Below are positions 9,331 through 18,129 of a stretch of 64,000 nucleotides of DNA, one piece after another. Under the pieces are notes generated by a model. It was not told the DNA's origin. It saw nothing but the letters and a program-made list of their open reading frames with translations, and searched no databases. A program made the translations under genes and the position numbers. The DNA comes from Gracilibacillus caseinilyticus (lineage in GTDB: Bacteria; Bacillota; Bacilli; Bacillales; Amphibacillaceae), in contig NZ_CP095072.1 of assembly GCF_022919115.1 (NCBI RefSeq), positions 186,001 to 250,000 of the forward strand. Direction: 5' to 3'. Position 1 is the first letter of the stretch, and each line of letters starts with the position of its first letter.

Positions 9331-9515
9331 TCGGATTGCACCTCACGTATCTTCTTTATTCAAATGATAAACGTGCTCTGCTGTATCATTACTCAAGAAA
9401 ATTATATCATTATATAGAGGTAGGATGATGGAAATGACAATTTTTTCACACGTTTTTTTGTATTGAGGACGGAATAGTCAAGACTACCACATTGAATAAA
9501 TCTAAAAGTAATAGT

Positions 9516-9546
9516 TGACAATTAGTGATATTTATGAGATTATTAT
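9516..9546 (+). promoter_or_regulatory. sigma-A promoter of the cvfB leader
   Basis: A perfect TTGACA at 9516-9521 is followed by GATTAT (9539-9544, 17 bp spacing) or TATTAT (9541-9546, 19 bp). Transcription from here would begin near 9552 and give a leader of about 315 nt before cvfB. Confidence 0.65.
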
Positions 9547-9573
9547 AAGGTTAACGAAATATGAAGTAACAAA

Positions 9574-9762
9574 TAAGTGAATCTGGCATTCTACGGAAAG
9601 TTTTTGAAGATGCTTATTCACACTGGCGCGACTACGGGGTCGCAAGGACGTAAGAGCAGGTAGGGCTTACGTTGCTTAAGTTAGAAAATTACCAGTGGAA
9701 CATGTACCGCGGTAAAAGTGAAATTTGATAACTGAAATTTCCCACCCGAGATTATCGGGATA
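9574..9762 (+). ncRNA. structured leader RNA of unknown class upstream of cvfB
   Basis: The leader folds into nested helices that can be read directly. GUGAAU...GCAU pairs with AUGC...AUUCAC (about 9576-9620). CACUGG (9621-9626) closes on CCAGUG (9692-9697) around two hairpins, GCGAC/GUCGC (9628-9643) and ACGUAAG/CUUACGU (9648-9672). A self-complementary UACCGCGGUA sits at 9705-9714, AAAUUU pairs at 9721-9740, and CCCGA/UCGGG follows at 9745-9759. Local GC content is above its flanks. With the promoter upstream and a hairpin just before the gene, it has the layout of a riboswitch or other attenuator. It does not match any riboswitch consensus I can recall. It could instead be a free-standing small RNA. 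Confidence 0.5.
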
Positions 9763-9801
9763 TAAAAATAATAATAAATCTTATGTGTTACTTTATAATT
9801 C

Positions 9802-9836
9802 AAAGGGGTACTCTTATAGTAAGAGTACCCCTTTTC
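9802..9836 (+). terminator. hairpin between the leader RNA and cvfB
   Basis: A perfect 15-bp stem (AAAGGGGTACTCTTA with its complement, three-base loop) ends in CCCCTTTT about 34 bp before the cvfB ATG. The U tract is short, so it may be a conditional terminator or only a processing or stability hairpin. Confidence 0.7.
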
Positions 9837-9869
9837 CAATACTTATAATTGAAGAAAGAAGGTCTTAAT

Positions 9870-10718
9870 ATGATGAATCAAATCGGTACAATCCAGACGC
9901 TGGAGGTACTTCGAAAAATAGATACTGGATATGTTTTAGCAGGCGACATCCTCCTGCATCATAACGAAACAGAACAAGAACTGGAAGCGGAGCAAGCTGT
10001 TGATGTTTTTGTTTACCAGGATAAAAAAGGACAAACCGTTGCAACAACACAAGTACCAGCGATCCAAATCGATACATACGGCTGGGCTGAAGTGGTCGAA
10101 GTCTTACCGCACTTAGGTGTTTTTGTTAACATTGGTACAACAAAAGAAATCCTTGTATCAAAAGATGAACTGCCGTTGTTCATAGACGTATGGCCGATCG
10201 TTGGTGATGAGCTGTATGTTTCATTAGGCAAAGATCGGAAAGGACGCCTTCTTGCCCTCCCGGCTACAGAAGGAATTTTTGAAAGAATGTTCGAATCAGC
10301 ACCCGATGATCTATTTAACGAAACTATCAGCGGTCGCATCTATCGTACAGACAGAGAAGGTGCTGTATGTATAACAGAAGCAGGCTACCGCGGGTTTATC
10401 CATCACACCGAACGAAAAGAAGAACCGCGTTTAGGCGAACAAGTAGAAGGCCGCGTGATTGAAGTGAAGCATGACGGCACATTAAATGTATCACTTAGAC
10501 CGTTGAAACAACACAGTATGTGTGAAGATGCGGACGAGATCCTGGCACAATTAGAAGAAAGTAATGGAGTCCTTCCATTTTCTGATAAAAGTAATCCTGA
10601 CGAGATACGCGAAACCTTCAACATCAGTAAAGCAGCGTTTAAACGCGCATTAGGTAAGTTAATGAAGGAAAGAAAAATTGAACAACGCGATGGGAAGACT
10701 TATTTGATCTCTGAGTGA
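9870..10718 (+). CDS. cvfB: S1-domain RNA-binding protein CvfB/YitL
   Basis: The protein has about 282 residues from the ATG at 9870, which has AAGAAGG seven bases upstream; an upstream TTG at 9849 is in frame but would overlap that site. Three S1/OB-like domains are visible (LGVFVNIGTTKEILVSKDELPL, then GRIYRTDREGAVCITEAGYRGFIH, then a GTLNVSLRPL strand), followed by a C-terminal winged helix (ETFNISKAAFKRALGKLMKE). This is the architecture of CvfB (S. aureus) and YitL (B. subtilis), cytoplasmic RNA-binding proteins that affect virulence and gene expression in staphylococci. It stands alone behind a structured leader. Confidence 0.9.
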   Translation: MMNQIGTIQTLEVLRKIDTGYVLAGDILLHHNETEQELEAEQAVDVFVYQDKKGQTVATTQVPAIQIDTYGWAEVVEVLPHLGVFVNIGTTKEILVSKDELPLFIDVWPIVGDELYVSLGKDRKGRLLALPATEGIFERMFESAPDDLFNETISGRIYRTDREGAVCITEAGYRGFIHHTERKEEPRLGEQVEGRVIEVKHDGTLNVSLRPLKQHSMCEDADEILAQLEESNGVLPFSDKSNPDEIRETFNISKAAFKRALGKLMKERKIEQRDGKTYLISE

Positions 10719-10759
10719 CAGCGCAGTTGGGCATCACGCTGGGAGTTCGGGATAGAGCG

Positions 10760-10876
10760 GAGCTATTGGACAGGTCCGTTCCTTTTTTCGTGCGTATTGG
10801 GGCGATTGAGCTCTTCTATCGGACAGCTCTGCTTCTTTTCTCGTGCACATTGTCCGATTGAACACTTCTATCGAAG
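10760..10876. repeat. 52-bp-type tandem repeat, family D
   Basis: Two and a half units begin GAGC(TCTT)CTATCGGACAG at 10760, 10808 and 10860. The second-to-third spacing is 52 bp. The first unit is 48 bp because it lacks four bases. The sequence is unrelated to the other three repeat families in the window. Confidence 0.65.
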
Positions 10877-10908
10877 GGGGCCACAATTTTCCCGCCTTCA
10901 TCATGAAA

Positions 10909-10978
10909 AGTATAGGGTCAGTTCCTCTATCTCTATTTAGACACTATTCTTCGTGGAGAGGCTGACCCATTTCATACT
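10909..10978 (-). terminator. terminator of the VOC protein gene
   Basis: AGTATAGGGTCAG pairs with CTGACCCATTTCATACT, with a further CCTCT/AGAGG pair inside a long loop, directly after the stop codon. A large loop and modest T run make this less certain than the other terminators. Confidence 0.5.
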
Positions 10979-10979
10979 G

Positions 10980-11435
10980 TTATTCATCATTCTCTAAAAG
11001 TTCAGTAATAATTTTCAAGTCTTTAAACGTATCCATATAGGCATAGCGTCCACCTGGATATTCACCCTTTTGTTCCAAAGCCATTCCATTCGCTTCCATC
11101 ACTTTGACCTTTTCTTGTAAACCTTCCACACTAAAGGCAATATGATGTGGACCCTCGCCGTGTTCATCTAAATATTCTCGCCACGTACTTGGATGCTCGT
11201 CAGGTTCGATCAATTCCAGCTGCAAGGAACCCATATCAAAAAAGGCTAGCTTTGCTCTTGCGGAGGTGCTTTTACCTTTGTATTCCGTTTGAGCTTGTTC
11301 AGGTGCATCTGTTTGATTAATCTGTGGCTTATCCATTCCAAAAAAATCAGCATAGGTTTGCGCTGTTTTTTCAATGTCATGAACAAGAATCCCTATTTGA
11401 GTTATTACGTTCGTTCCTAGAATATTTCTTTCCAT
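10980..11435 (-). CDS. VOC (glyoxalase/epimerase-like) family protein
   Basis: This 151-residue protein has two VOC beta-alpha-beta modules: ITQIGILVHDIEKTAQTYADFF at the start and GPHHIAFSVEGLQEKV in the second half. The pattern resembles methylmalonyl-CoA epimerase and lactoylglutathione lyase relatives, with likely metal ligands in QIGILV, LQLELIE and HHIAF. AGGAGG precedes the ATG. It is monocistronic between terminators. The reaction cannot be assigned. Confidence 0.8.
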   Translation of the reverse strand: MERNILGTNVITQIGILVHDIEKTAQTYADFFGMDKPQINQTDAPEQAQTEYKGKSTSARAKLAFFDMGSLQLELIEPDEHPSTWREYLDEHGEGPHHIAFSVEGLQEKVKVMEANGMALEQKGEYPGGRYAYMDTFKDLKIITELLENDE

Positions 11436-11718
11436 TTACATAACCTCCTGATTTTTTGGATCATCGCTCGCTGACCTTTAAATCCATATTTCAATAAACA
11501 TTAAAACCCTGTATAATGTTTTATTACTACATTCTACAGAGAGATATATGCTTCCTGCTTGTTTATACTACTTTTTATATTAATTGTGTCAGACCCTTCC
11601 CTCCTGACTTGGCTGACGTGTTTAAAAAATTTAAGAATTAATTAAGAATTCAATAATAATGTGATAAGTTTTAACTCTTATGATGGACTCAAACCAAAAA
11701 GGAAAAGGAGTTTTCGTC

Positions 11719-12201
11719 ATGAAGCAATTATCGTTTTTATCCGTAGCCTCTCACTTATGGATACAGTGGATTATGTTAGGAAGTATACTGGTGGATACAT
11801 TTATGCTCTATCCAAATATCTTTCATAACATTCCCGAGTCTTTTGAGATAGGCCTCGAATTCATGGCAGTGGCCAGTCCGCACACCTACTTCCCACCTCT
11901 CGGAGCAGCGAGTATTATCACGGGTGTATTAGCACTTATTTTTGCATGGAAATTTCGGCCTGCTCGATATTGGATTTTTTTCAGTATGTTGATGATCGTG
12001 TTGGAAGGGGCTACTTCAATGATTTTTGAATGGCCACGGAATCACGTTATGTTTATCGAAGGAGCAGAGGTTCATTCGGTTGCGTTTTTGAAACAAACAG
12101 CGAATGAATTTTTAGTTGTTCACGGCTTTCGAGTTGCTTTTAATGTGATTGGGTCTGTGCTGATGTTTGTTGGTTTTTTGAAGTATTATAAGCAGACATG
12201 A
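11719..12201 (+). CDS. small membrane protein, possibly DUF1772-like
   Basis: This is a 160-residue protein with four hydrophobic segments (about residues 8-30, 55-78, 85-105 and 138-157). Conserved-looking polar residues lie between them: WPRN, MFIEG and EFLVVHGFR. That helix order with an Asn/Arg pair and a late H..R resembles the DUF1772 (anthrone oxygenase-like) family, but I cannot confirm it. The start at 11719 has AAGGAG ten bases upstream and is preferred to the upstream ATG. Single gene, closed by a strong terminator. Confidence 0.65.
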   Translation: MKQLSFLSVASHLWIQWIMLGSILVDTFMLYPNIFHNIPESFEIGLEFMAVASPHTYFPPLGAASIITGVLALIFAWKFRPARYWIFFSMLMIVLEGATSMIFEWPRNHVMFIEGAEVHSVAFLKQTANEFLVVHGFRVAFNVIGSVLMFVGFLKYYKQT

Positions 12202-12218
12202 ATGTCCAGCCTCACCAG

Positions 12219-12254
12219 AAAAGGAATGAATGCATTTAGCATTCATTCCTTTAA
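12219..12254. terminator. bidirectional intrinsic terminator
   Basis: AAAGGAATGAATGC pairs with GCATTCATTCCTTT around a short ATTTA loop, between the convergent membrane-protein and macrolide phosphotransferase genes. Confidence 0.9.
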
Positions 12255-12276
12255 CTTATATTGTCTCACAGGTCGT

Positions 12277-13170
12277 TCATCCACTCCCCAATGCGCCTTT
12301 CGCCATCTGCTCATACTCTTCCAATCCCGAGGTGATTGCAAATTCAGCAATCGCTACCGGATATGCCGCACTAAGTTCCATGATGTGCTCTTTCATGGTA
12401 GGCCAGTAAATTCCTCCCGCTTGCTTATAATAGCTGATCAATTTATCCAAAGCCTCTTCACCGAAGGCTTGGTATTGGAAAACAAAATCAGTTGATACAT
12501 CTGTTACTTTTGCTTCGGTCCAGTCGATCAAACCGGTTACGTTCACATTTTTATCAATCATCGTATGACCAGCATGCACATCACCATGAGTCAATCCGGT
12601 ATTGACAGGCCACAATTCCTTATTGTTCACCCATAACTGCCAGCGATTCCATAAAGATTCGCTTACACCAAACTGTGCTTTCACTTTTTCCATTCGCTCC
12701 ATCATCGATAACCTAGCTTCTTCTGCTGACTGAACAGAGAGACCTGCTTCAAGCGCCTCTTCTGTCGGAAGTGTGTGCAGTGAGGCCAATACGTTGGCTA
12801 ATGTCTGGTGAAATTGTTCAGGTACGTTTTTATAATCCATTTCCCACACATAGTTTTGAATCTCTGGATCAATCGTTCCTGCTGGAATGCCGGTTAATTT
12901 CTTGTAAGCAATCAGGTCATCTTCATAGATCGACCAAACCGGGACCTGAAAACTGGCATGTTTATCGATTAAATCCAAGGCTTTCTTCTCAACAACTGTC
13001 CTCGGCATCACATCGTCACGTCTCGGAAGCCTCAGCACCCACTCTTCTCCTTCAGTATCTTGCGCATATGCAACCAAAAAATCCAAACCTGACTCATTGA
13101 ACGAAATAGTATCAACTTTTACTTCCAATCCGTACTTCCTGGCTGTTTCTGCCACCTGCTGTTTGTTCAA
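12277..13170 (-). CDS. macrolide 2'-phosphotransferase (MphK/YcbJ type)
   Basis: The protein has 297 residues. It has the aminoglycoside/macrolide kinase fold: the N-terminal lobe contains [11 protein letters not shown] with the nucleotide-binding Lys/Arg strand, the catalytic loop [13 protein letters not shown] gives Asp and His, and the metal-binding GLIDWTEA follows. Length and motifs match chromosomal Bacillus Mph enzymes (B. subtilis YcbJ/MphK, B. cereus MphL), which use GTP to phosphorylate the 2'-OH of macrolide desosamine. Such genes are ordinary chromosomal genes in Bacillus, and no mobile element is adjacent, so intrinsic low-level resistance is the likely role. Confidence 0.85.
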   Translation of the reverse strand: MNKQQVAETARKYGLEVKVDTISFNESGLDFLVAYAQDTEGEEWVLRLPRRDDVMPRTVVEKKALDLIDKHASFQVPVWSIYEDDLIAYKKLTGIPAGTIDPEIQNYVWEMDYKNVPEQFHQTLANVLASLHTLPTEEALEAGLSVQSAEEARLSMMERMEKVKAQFGVSESLWNRWQLWVNNKELWPVNTGLTHGDVHAGHTMIDKNVNVTGLIDWTEAKVTDVSTDFVFQYQAFGEEALDKLISYYKQAGGIYWPTMKEHIMELSAAYPVAIAEFAITSGLEEYEQMAKGALGSG

Positions 13171-13248
13171 ACGATCACTTCCTTTTCCAATTTTTCATGG
13201 TGCCAAATCCTTATAAATTAAGAAAGCAAATGGAAAATTATACCTTTT

Positions 13249-14319
13249 TTACCGTCTGCTTTTCATTATCTCATCTACCTGAGCGGCAATGTCAGCGATA
13301 AGCTTTTCGACCGTTTGTCTTTTGCATAAGCGAGGGGATTGACCACTCCACATATGTACCCATTCCGGACGATTTTGCTTAGCTGCTTCACTGCGAATTG
13401 ATTTGGTTAATGTATTTAGAATCGGATACTCTGGAAGACTTTTTTCATATGGCTGTAATTTCGTGATGAACTCATTTTGAATCCCTCTTGCCGGTTTACC
13501 ACTGATGACCGAAGTAATGACGGTTTGCGCTTCCGTACTGTTCAAGATGGCGGCGATATGTTGTTGTTTCGCCCCACTTTCCAACACAGTCAGAAAAGCT
13601 GTACCCATTTGAACTGCTTGAGCTCCTAAGGTAAGGGCAGCTAATACACCTCTTCCATCCATGATTCCTCCAGCAGCAATCACCGGAATGTTCACCTGAT
13701 CCACCGTTTGCGGAATAAGCGACATCGTTCCAACCATTCCATTCTCGAATGTATCTGCGAACGTACCGCGATGGCCACCAGCTTCACTTCCCTGCATGAC
13801 TACCATATCCACGCCTTTTTCTTCGTTGATGAGGGCTTCTTTTACGGTCGTGGCTGTACCGACTACCACAATATTTTTTTCTTTTAATTGTTGAATGACT
13901 CGCGTAGACGGAACGCCGAAAGTGAAACTGCAAACAGCTACTTCTTCTTGCATGACCACTTCCAGCTGTTTTTCAAACGTTTCTGTTGATGAGGTTGCTA
14001 TTTCTGGTTCTGTGAGCTTCAACTCTTCGCGAAATGGCTGCAACAATTCATTGGCTTTTTTAATCTGCCTTTCAGATACATCTTGTATTTCGGGAATAAA
14101 GAGATTGACTGCAAAAGGTTGATTCGTTAACTCTTGTATTCTCTGGATCGCTTCTTTCATTTGATTGGGTTTCATATACCCAGCGCCTAATGTTCCCAGT
14201 CCACCTGCATTGGAAACTGCGGCGACAAGCTCTGGCGTTGTTGGACCTCCTGCCATTCCAGCCTGGATAATGGGATATTGAGTGTTCAGTGCTTTGGTAA
14301 ATAGGTTATCATTCCACAT
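13249..14319 (-). CDS. nitronate monooxygenase (2-nitropropane dioxygenase family)
   Basis: This 356-residue FMN-dependent TIM-barrel enzyme begins PIIQAGMAGGPTTPELVAAV. It has GLGTLGAGYM, the phosphate-binding GSEAGGHRG with its conserved His, and AAGGIMDGRGVLAALTLGAQAVQMGTAF, the standard order for class II NMO proteins such as B. subtilis YrpB. It oxidises alkyl nitronates such as propionate 3-nitronate in the cytoplasm. It is a single gene. Confidence 0.9.
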   Translation of the reverse strand: MWNDNLFTKALNTQYPIIQAGMAGGPTTPELVAAVSNAGGLGTLGAGYMKPNQMKEAIQRIQELTNQPFAVNLFIPEIQDVSERQIKKANELLQPFREELKLTEPEIATSSTETFEKQLEVVMQEEVAVCSFTFGVPSTRVIQQLKEKNIVVVGTATTVKEALINEEKGVDMVVMQGSEAGGHRGTFADTFENGMVGTMSLIPQTVDQVNIPVIAAGGIMDGRGVLAALTLGAQAVQMGTAFLTVLESGAKQQHIAAILNSTEAQTVITSVISGKPARGIQNEFITKLQPYEKSLPEYPILNTLTKSIRSEAAKQNRPEWVHMWSGQSPRLCKRQTVEKLIADIAAQVDEIMKSRR

Positions 14320-14457
14320 TACGTGCTCTCCTCCCTATGCCTTTCTTTATTTTATTGTAACATCAAAACAATCATAGAACGGCTTAGTCATTATCTAATC
14401 CAGGAACAAATCTGATATAATCTTATGATAAGAAACAAGCGGAAAGGTGAGGTAGCC

Positions 14458-14958
14458 ATGGCTAATCAGAAAATACATTCATTGGATCCGATTATCGATC
14501 AACACGCCAATATCTTGATTCTTGGCTCTATTCCAGGAAAACAGTCCTTAATGAAACAGCAGTATTATGGCAATTCACGCAATCATTTCTGGCCGATATT
14601 ATTTGAGATTTATGAACGGGAATGGATAGAAAATTATGAAGATAAGGTTGCATTTTTACACGAAAAAGCTATTGCCCTATGGGATGTGATCGGAGCATGC
14701 TACCGGGAAGGCAGTCTGGATTCCAATATAACAGAAGCAGAACCAAACTCGCTGGAAGATTTACTTGATACTTATCCTGCGATTCAGAGGATTGGTTGTA
14801 ATGGTACAAAGGCCTATCAAACCTTTCGAAAACACTTTGCACATTTAATCGATCGATATGATGTGAGAAAGCTGCCTTCGACCAGTCCGATTCCCGGGCG
14901 TTATAATAAAACGTTTGAGGAAAAGGTGGACGTTTGGAAGGATATATTTGAGGAATAG
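14458..14958 (+). CDS. DNA-deoxyinosine (hypoxanthine-DNA) glycosylase of the UDG superfamily
   Basis: The protein has 166 residues from the ATG at 14458 (AAAGGTGAGG ten bases upstream; an upstream frame extension lacks a site). It has the UDG-superfamily motif 1 ILGSIPGKQSL, then YYGNSRNHFWPIL, and a C-terminal motif LPSTSPIPGRYN. The PGKQS and RNHFW pattern is that of the family 6 (HDG) glycosylases, which remove hypoxanthine from deaminated adenine in DNA. TATAAT at about 14416 supplies the promoter. Monocistronic. Confidence 0.85.
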   Translation: MANQKIHSLDPIIDQHANILILGSIPGKQSLMKQQYYGNSRNHFWPILFEIYEREWIENYEDKVAFLHEKAIALWDVIGACYREGSLDSNITEAEPNSLEDLLDTYPAIQRIGCNGTKAYQTFRKHFAHLIDRYDVRKLPSTSPIPGRYNKTFEEKVDVWKDIFEE

Positions 14959-15007
14959 AGGGAGTCTAATATTCTATGGGCTTAAAGGACAAAAAGCGGC
15001 TAAGCAT

Positions 15008-15049
15008 GGCCAAGAAACATTATTGGATCATTATTAATGTTCCTTGGCC
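15008..15049. terminator. bidirectional intrinsic terminator
   Basis: GGCCAAGAAACATTA pairs with TAATGTTCCTTGGCC between the plus-strand DNA glycosylase and the minus-strand CPBP protease. Confidence 0.85.
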
Positions 15050-15105
15050 TGCAATTACTCATATAATATAGATGCAGAACTACTCAACAAACAACATCCG
15101 ATTAG

Positions 15106-15888
15106 TTAATGAAATATAGACGCAAACAAGACGTGAATAAAAAAATCTGCTGACATATGTGCAAGCATTGCATACTCTAAGCCTTTTTTCCAGTACAAGT
15201 AACCGAACCATAAGCCCAGAAGGCCATTTAACACCAATGCCCGTATCACAATGATTACAGATAATTCACCGAATACTTGCATCGTCGCTGGCAAATGTCC
15301 TATACCAAATAAAATGGCAGTGAGTATAATCGCAATATAGTAGAAGCTTCTGGGGATATCTCCTTTTTCTTTCTTAGTTATTCGTGCCAGCAGCCAGACA
15401 ACTAGTGTCATGCCAAACAACCTTAGCATGAGTTCTTCTGTAATACCTCCATAAACAATAGCAAGTAAGCCTTGCCACCAACTAGTAACGGTAGTTTGAT
15501 TATCCGGCATATCGATAAGGGGGGCGAACACCCACATGTCCAAAAGAATGGTGATAAGTGAACCGATGAATGCTATGAAGACACCGATGATCAGCCATTT
15601 TTTCGAGATAGGTTGTAGTTTTCTTTCATAAATAAGACCTTCGATTATGGGAGCACTTAATCTCGCTCTTTTTTGTAATCTTACACCTATTAATACCAGC
15701 ACAAACAAAAATATAATGTCTATGATCGAATTTATTGTTACAACCAATGAAACTGGCATGGCTTCTGGACTGGATTGATAAAATTCATCGTTCATTAAGA
15801 CGGTCATTTCATATGGGATAATAGCAACTATTCCAATTACACCTAAGAACGTGAGTAATAGAACCAATTTTATTTTCCATTTTTCCAC
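15106..15888 (-). CDS. CPBP-family intramembrane glutamic endopeptidase
   Basis: This 260-residue protein has about seven membrane segments. It carries the CPBP (CAAX protease and bacteriocin-processing) motifs: EELMLR with the catalytic glutamates after GGIT, then FGIGHLP, and a final NGLLGLWFGYLYWKKGL...HMSADF with the second His and Asn/Asp. Bacterial members process peptides or confer bacteriocin self-immunity within the membrane. It is a single gene with no bacteriocin locus nearby, so the role is open. Confidence 0.88.
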   Translation of the reverse strand: MEKWKIKLVLLLTFLGVIGIVAIIPYEMTVLMNDEFYQSSPEAMPVSLVVTINSIIDIIFLFVLVLIGVRLQKRARLSAPIIEGLIYERKLQPISKKWLIIGVFIAFIGSLITILLDMWVFAPLIDMPDNQTTVTSWWQGLLAIVYGGITEELMLRLFGMTLVVWLLARITKKEKGDIPRSFYYIAIILTAILFGIGHLPATMQVFGELSVIIVIRALVLNGLLGLWFGYLYWKKGLEYAMLAHMSADFFIHVLFASIFH

Positions 15889-16131
15889 TGAACCACTCCT
15901 ATTTTCAGATACTTACTTATACGGATATTATTGTGAAAAAGAGTACATTTTGCATTTTCCCATATACTCTTTACCATTTAATTCTATGCAACAGCTCAGT
16001 ATCACGAGTATTAATTAATAGTTCTATAAGTATATGCTAAGAATTTTTGTCTAAACCTCATTTTTGACATTTATAAACATAATTCATCTGTGGTATTCCT
16101 TTATCAGATGTTTTACGATTACTGCCAAATA

Positions 16132-16591
16132 CTATCCCTCTGCATTCTTTCTTGCTTCTTTTCGTTCCAACGTCAAGTAGTCCTGTGTTTTAAAGATAGA
16201 TACATCATGATTTTCTGCAAATTCCGCTACATATTCATACGCTTTTGGTGGTACCAGTACTGATAATCTAATATTTCTAGCCTTTTTCACATCTATAATC
16301 GCAGCTTTTTTAGCCCAACTGGGCACGTATGAATTTCACTTGCTCTATTTGATCAGGGAAAATCACCCTCCTTATAATTGATTTTTTAAACAATAATACT
16401 TGATAGACTAAATGATTATCCTGTATTTCAAATCTAAAGTGAATGGAATTAGCTAATACAATAACAAAAACTAAATATATCAGGAATAAAGTTATGGAGA
16501 ATCCATAATAATCTGATAACAGACTCCAACAAAAAGCAATACAAAAAATACTAATAGTTGACCACCTTAGCGGCTTTATATGGTATTCCAT
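16132..16591 (-). pseudogene. two-TM PH-like membrane protein, frameshifted paralogue of the 21.5 kb gene
   Basis: The first part, from the ATG at 16591 (AGGAGG nine bases upstream), reads MEYHIKPLRWSTISIF, two membrane segments and FRFEIQDNHLVYQ. It stops early near 16312. The remaining sequence in the next frame continues WAKKAAIIDV to the end. The intact paralogue at 21462-21914 reads FIRAGWAKKAAIL across this point, so one extra base near 16315-16320 is the lesion. The domain looks like a bacterial PH-type beta domain behind two helices; no function is known to me. Confidence 0.8.
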
Positions 16592-16725
16592 GCATAACTT
16601 CCTCCTATATCTATTCATCCATGTAAAATTTACTTATTTTTGAAAACATACTTCCATTTTATATAAGTATTAATAAAGAAACAACTATTAAATGAATTAA
16701 CTTCAAACTCTAGGCGGTATTATTA

Positions 16726-17104
16726 ATGGGATTTCTGGATGGTTTAATGGGTAACGCTTCAAATGTAGACAAGCAAGAGGTCACTAAGGAATACGGGCAA
16801 TTATTAGTTGACGGAGAAGAAGTAAATGTAGCTTTTTAAAGTAATTAGGGATTTATTTATTTTTACAGATAAGCGATTGATTTTAGTAGATAAACAAGGA
16901 CTTACAGAAAAAAAGACATCCTATCATTCTATTATGTTCAAAAGCATTTCACATTTCAGCGCGGAAACTGCTGGGCATTTCGATATGGATGCTGAACTAA
17001 AGATTTGGATTTCAGGCAATCTGGAGCCTTTAGTCTCAAAAAATTTTAAGAAAGATGGTAATATATACGAAATTCAAAAAGTTCTTGCAGCTGTGAGTGG
17101 TTAA
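16726..17104 (+). pseudogene. bacterial PH-domain protein (bPH_1/YokE-like), frameshifted
   Basis: From the ATG at 16726 (GGCGG upstream) the sequence reads MGFLDGLMGNASNVDKQEV and reaches VDGEEVNVAF. A stop then appears because a T run at 16833-16837 has five instead of four bases. Removing one T gives FKVIRDLFIFTDKRLILVDKQG and a normal PH-domain continuation with the YHSI and FSAETAGHFDMDAELKIW segments, 126 codons in all. This is the usual layout of the bPH_1 family. The rest is well preserved, so a recent mutation or consensus error is likely. Confidence 0.8.
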
Positions 17105-17130
17105 AAATAAATGACAAGGCTATTCGCACA

Positions 17131-17172
17131 AACAAACTCAAGGATTTTTCGTTACATCCTTGAGTTTGTTTA
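17131..17172. terminator. bidirectional intrinsic terminator
   Basis: AACAAACTCAAGGAT pairs with ATCCTTGAGTTTGTT between the convergent PH-domain and PhzF genes. Confidence 0.88.
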
Positions 17173-17217
17173 CTTTGTTTACACAACAAATTCAAAAAGC
17201 TGATGTTAGTTCACTAT

Positions 17218-18081
17218 TTATAACCACTTCCCTTCTGCTACAACGAAAGCACGACCACCTACTTGGATAGCGTATTTGTATTTGTGTTTAGTAGCTGATA
17301 CCTTTAACAATGACTTCCTGTTTATCAAGTACCCTTGCTCCACTGCATAACTTATCACATTGCTTCCCAACACATTATGTTCTAATAAATACCCGGCTAG
17401 ATTTCCGTTAGCACTACCCGTTGCAGGGTCTTCTAAGTGACCAGACATAAACATAAACACTCTTACATGTAAATCGTTAGAAGCATTTACTGTGTCATTT
17501 GTGAAAACAAGAAGATTCGCCTCTCCTATTTCTTCTAGCAGTTTGTCATAGCGTTGATGATTTATTTTACAACGGTTAACTGCATCTAAAGTCTTGAGGT
17601 TTACGATAATGCTTGGTAATCCCGTTGAAACTACTTGAACCGGAAACTCGCCGTCTATATCTTCTCGATCAATAGCTAGAATTTCTGATATCGTGTCTAC
17701 ATCTATTTCAGCGTGAAATGTAGGGGGATTCTGTACCATCCAACCCTCTTCGTCATTAAACGTGACAGGAATTTGCCCAACTTCCAGATTCAGTTTTATC
17801 TGACTGGAGTGGTCGGGATCAATAAAACGTTGAATAATTAATGCTGTACCAAGTGTCGGATGTCCGGCAAATGGTATCTCTGAATCAGGTGTGAAAATTT
17901 TTACATGGTAGCCGCCGTCTTGTTGTAAACCTGACAGGATAAATGTCGTTTCCGAAAAATTTATTTCCTTTGCAATTTGCTGCATTTTTTCCTGGCTGAT
18001 CCGCTCATCAGGAATACAGACAGCTAATTGATTCCCTTGATATGCTTTCTCTGCAAAAACATCTACTATATAAAATTTCAA
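17218..18081 (-). CDS. PhzF-family isomerase/epimerase-like protein
   Basis: The protein has 287 residues with the two-lobed diaminopimelate-epimerase fold of PhzF. Motifs are VDVFAEKAYQGNQLAV at the start, NFSETTFIL with the catalytic Glu position, PFAGHPTLGTA, and DPATGSANGNLAGYL in the second lobe. Natural substrates of most members are unknown; PhzF itself acts in phenazine synthesis, for which no other gene is present. It is followed upstream on the same strand by an acetyltransferase and a divergent MocR regulator. Confidence 0.92.
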   Translation of the reverse strand: MKFYIVDVFAEKAYQGNQLAVCIPDERISQEKMQQIAKEINFSETTFILSGLQQDGGYHVKIFTPDSEIPFAGHPTLGTALIIQRFIDPDHSSQIKLNLEVGQIPVTFNDEEGWMVQNPPTFHAEIDVDTISEILAIDREDIDGEFPVQVVSTGLPSIIVNLKTLDAVNRCKINHQRYDKLLEEIGEANLLVFTNDTVNASNDLHVRVFMFMSGHLEDPATGSANGNLAGYLLEHNVLGSNVISYAVEQGYLINRKSLLKVSATKHKYKYAIQVGGRAFVVAEGKWL

Positions 18082-18129
18082 ATTATCGTCTCTCCTCCAA
18101 AATCATAATAATGGAAATGGATTACTTCG

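Noticed and set aside
9574..9762. T-box or c-di-GMP riboswitch
   Set aside because: A GUGG...ACCGCGG stretch and a GGACG..AAG stretch recall them, but the T-box bulge and specifier loop and the GEMM GAAA-tetraloop/receptor are missing, and cvfB is not a usual target.
12277..13170. Acquired resistance island around the macrolide kinase
   Set aside because: No transposase, integron or base-composition shift is seen; chromosomal Mph genes are normal in Bacillus.
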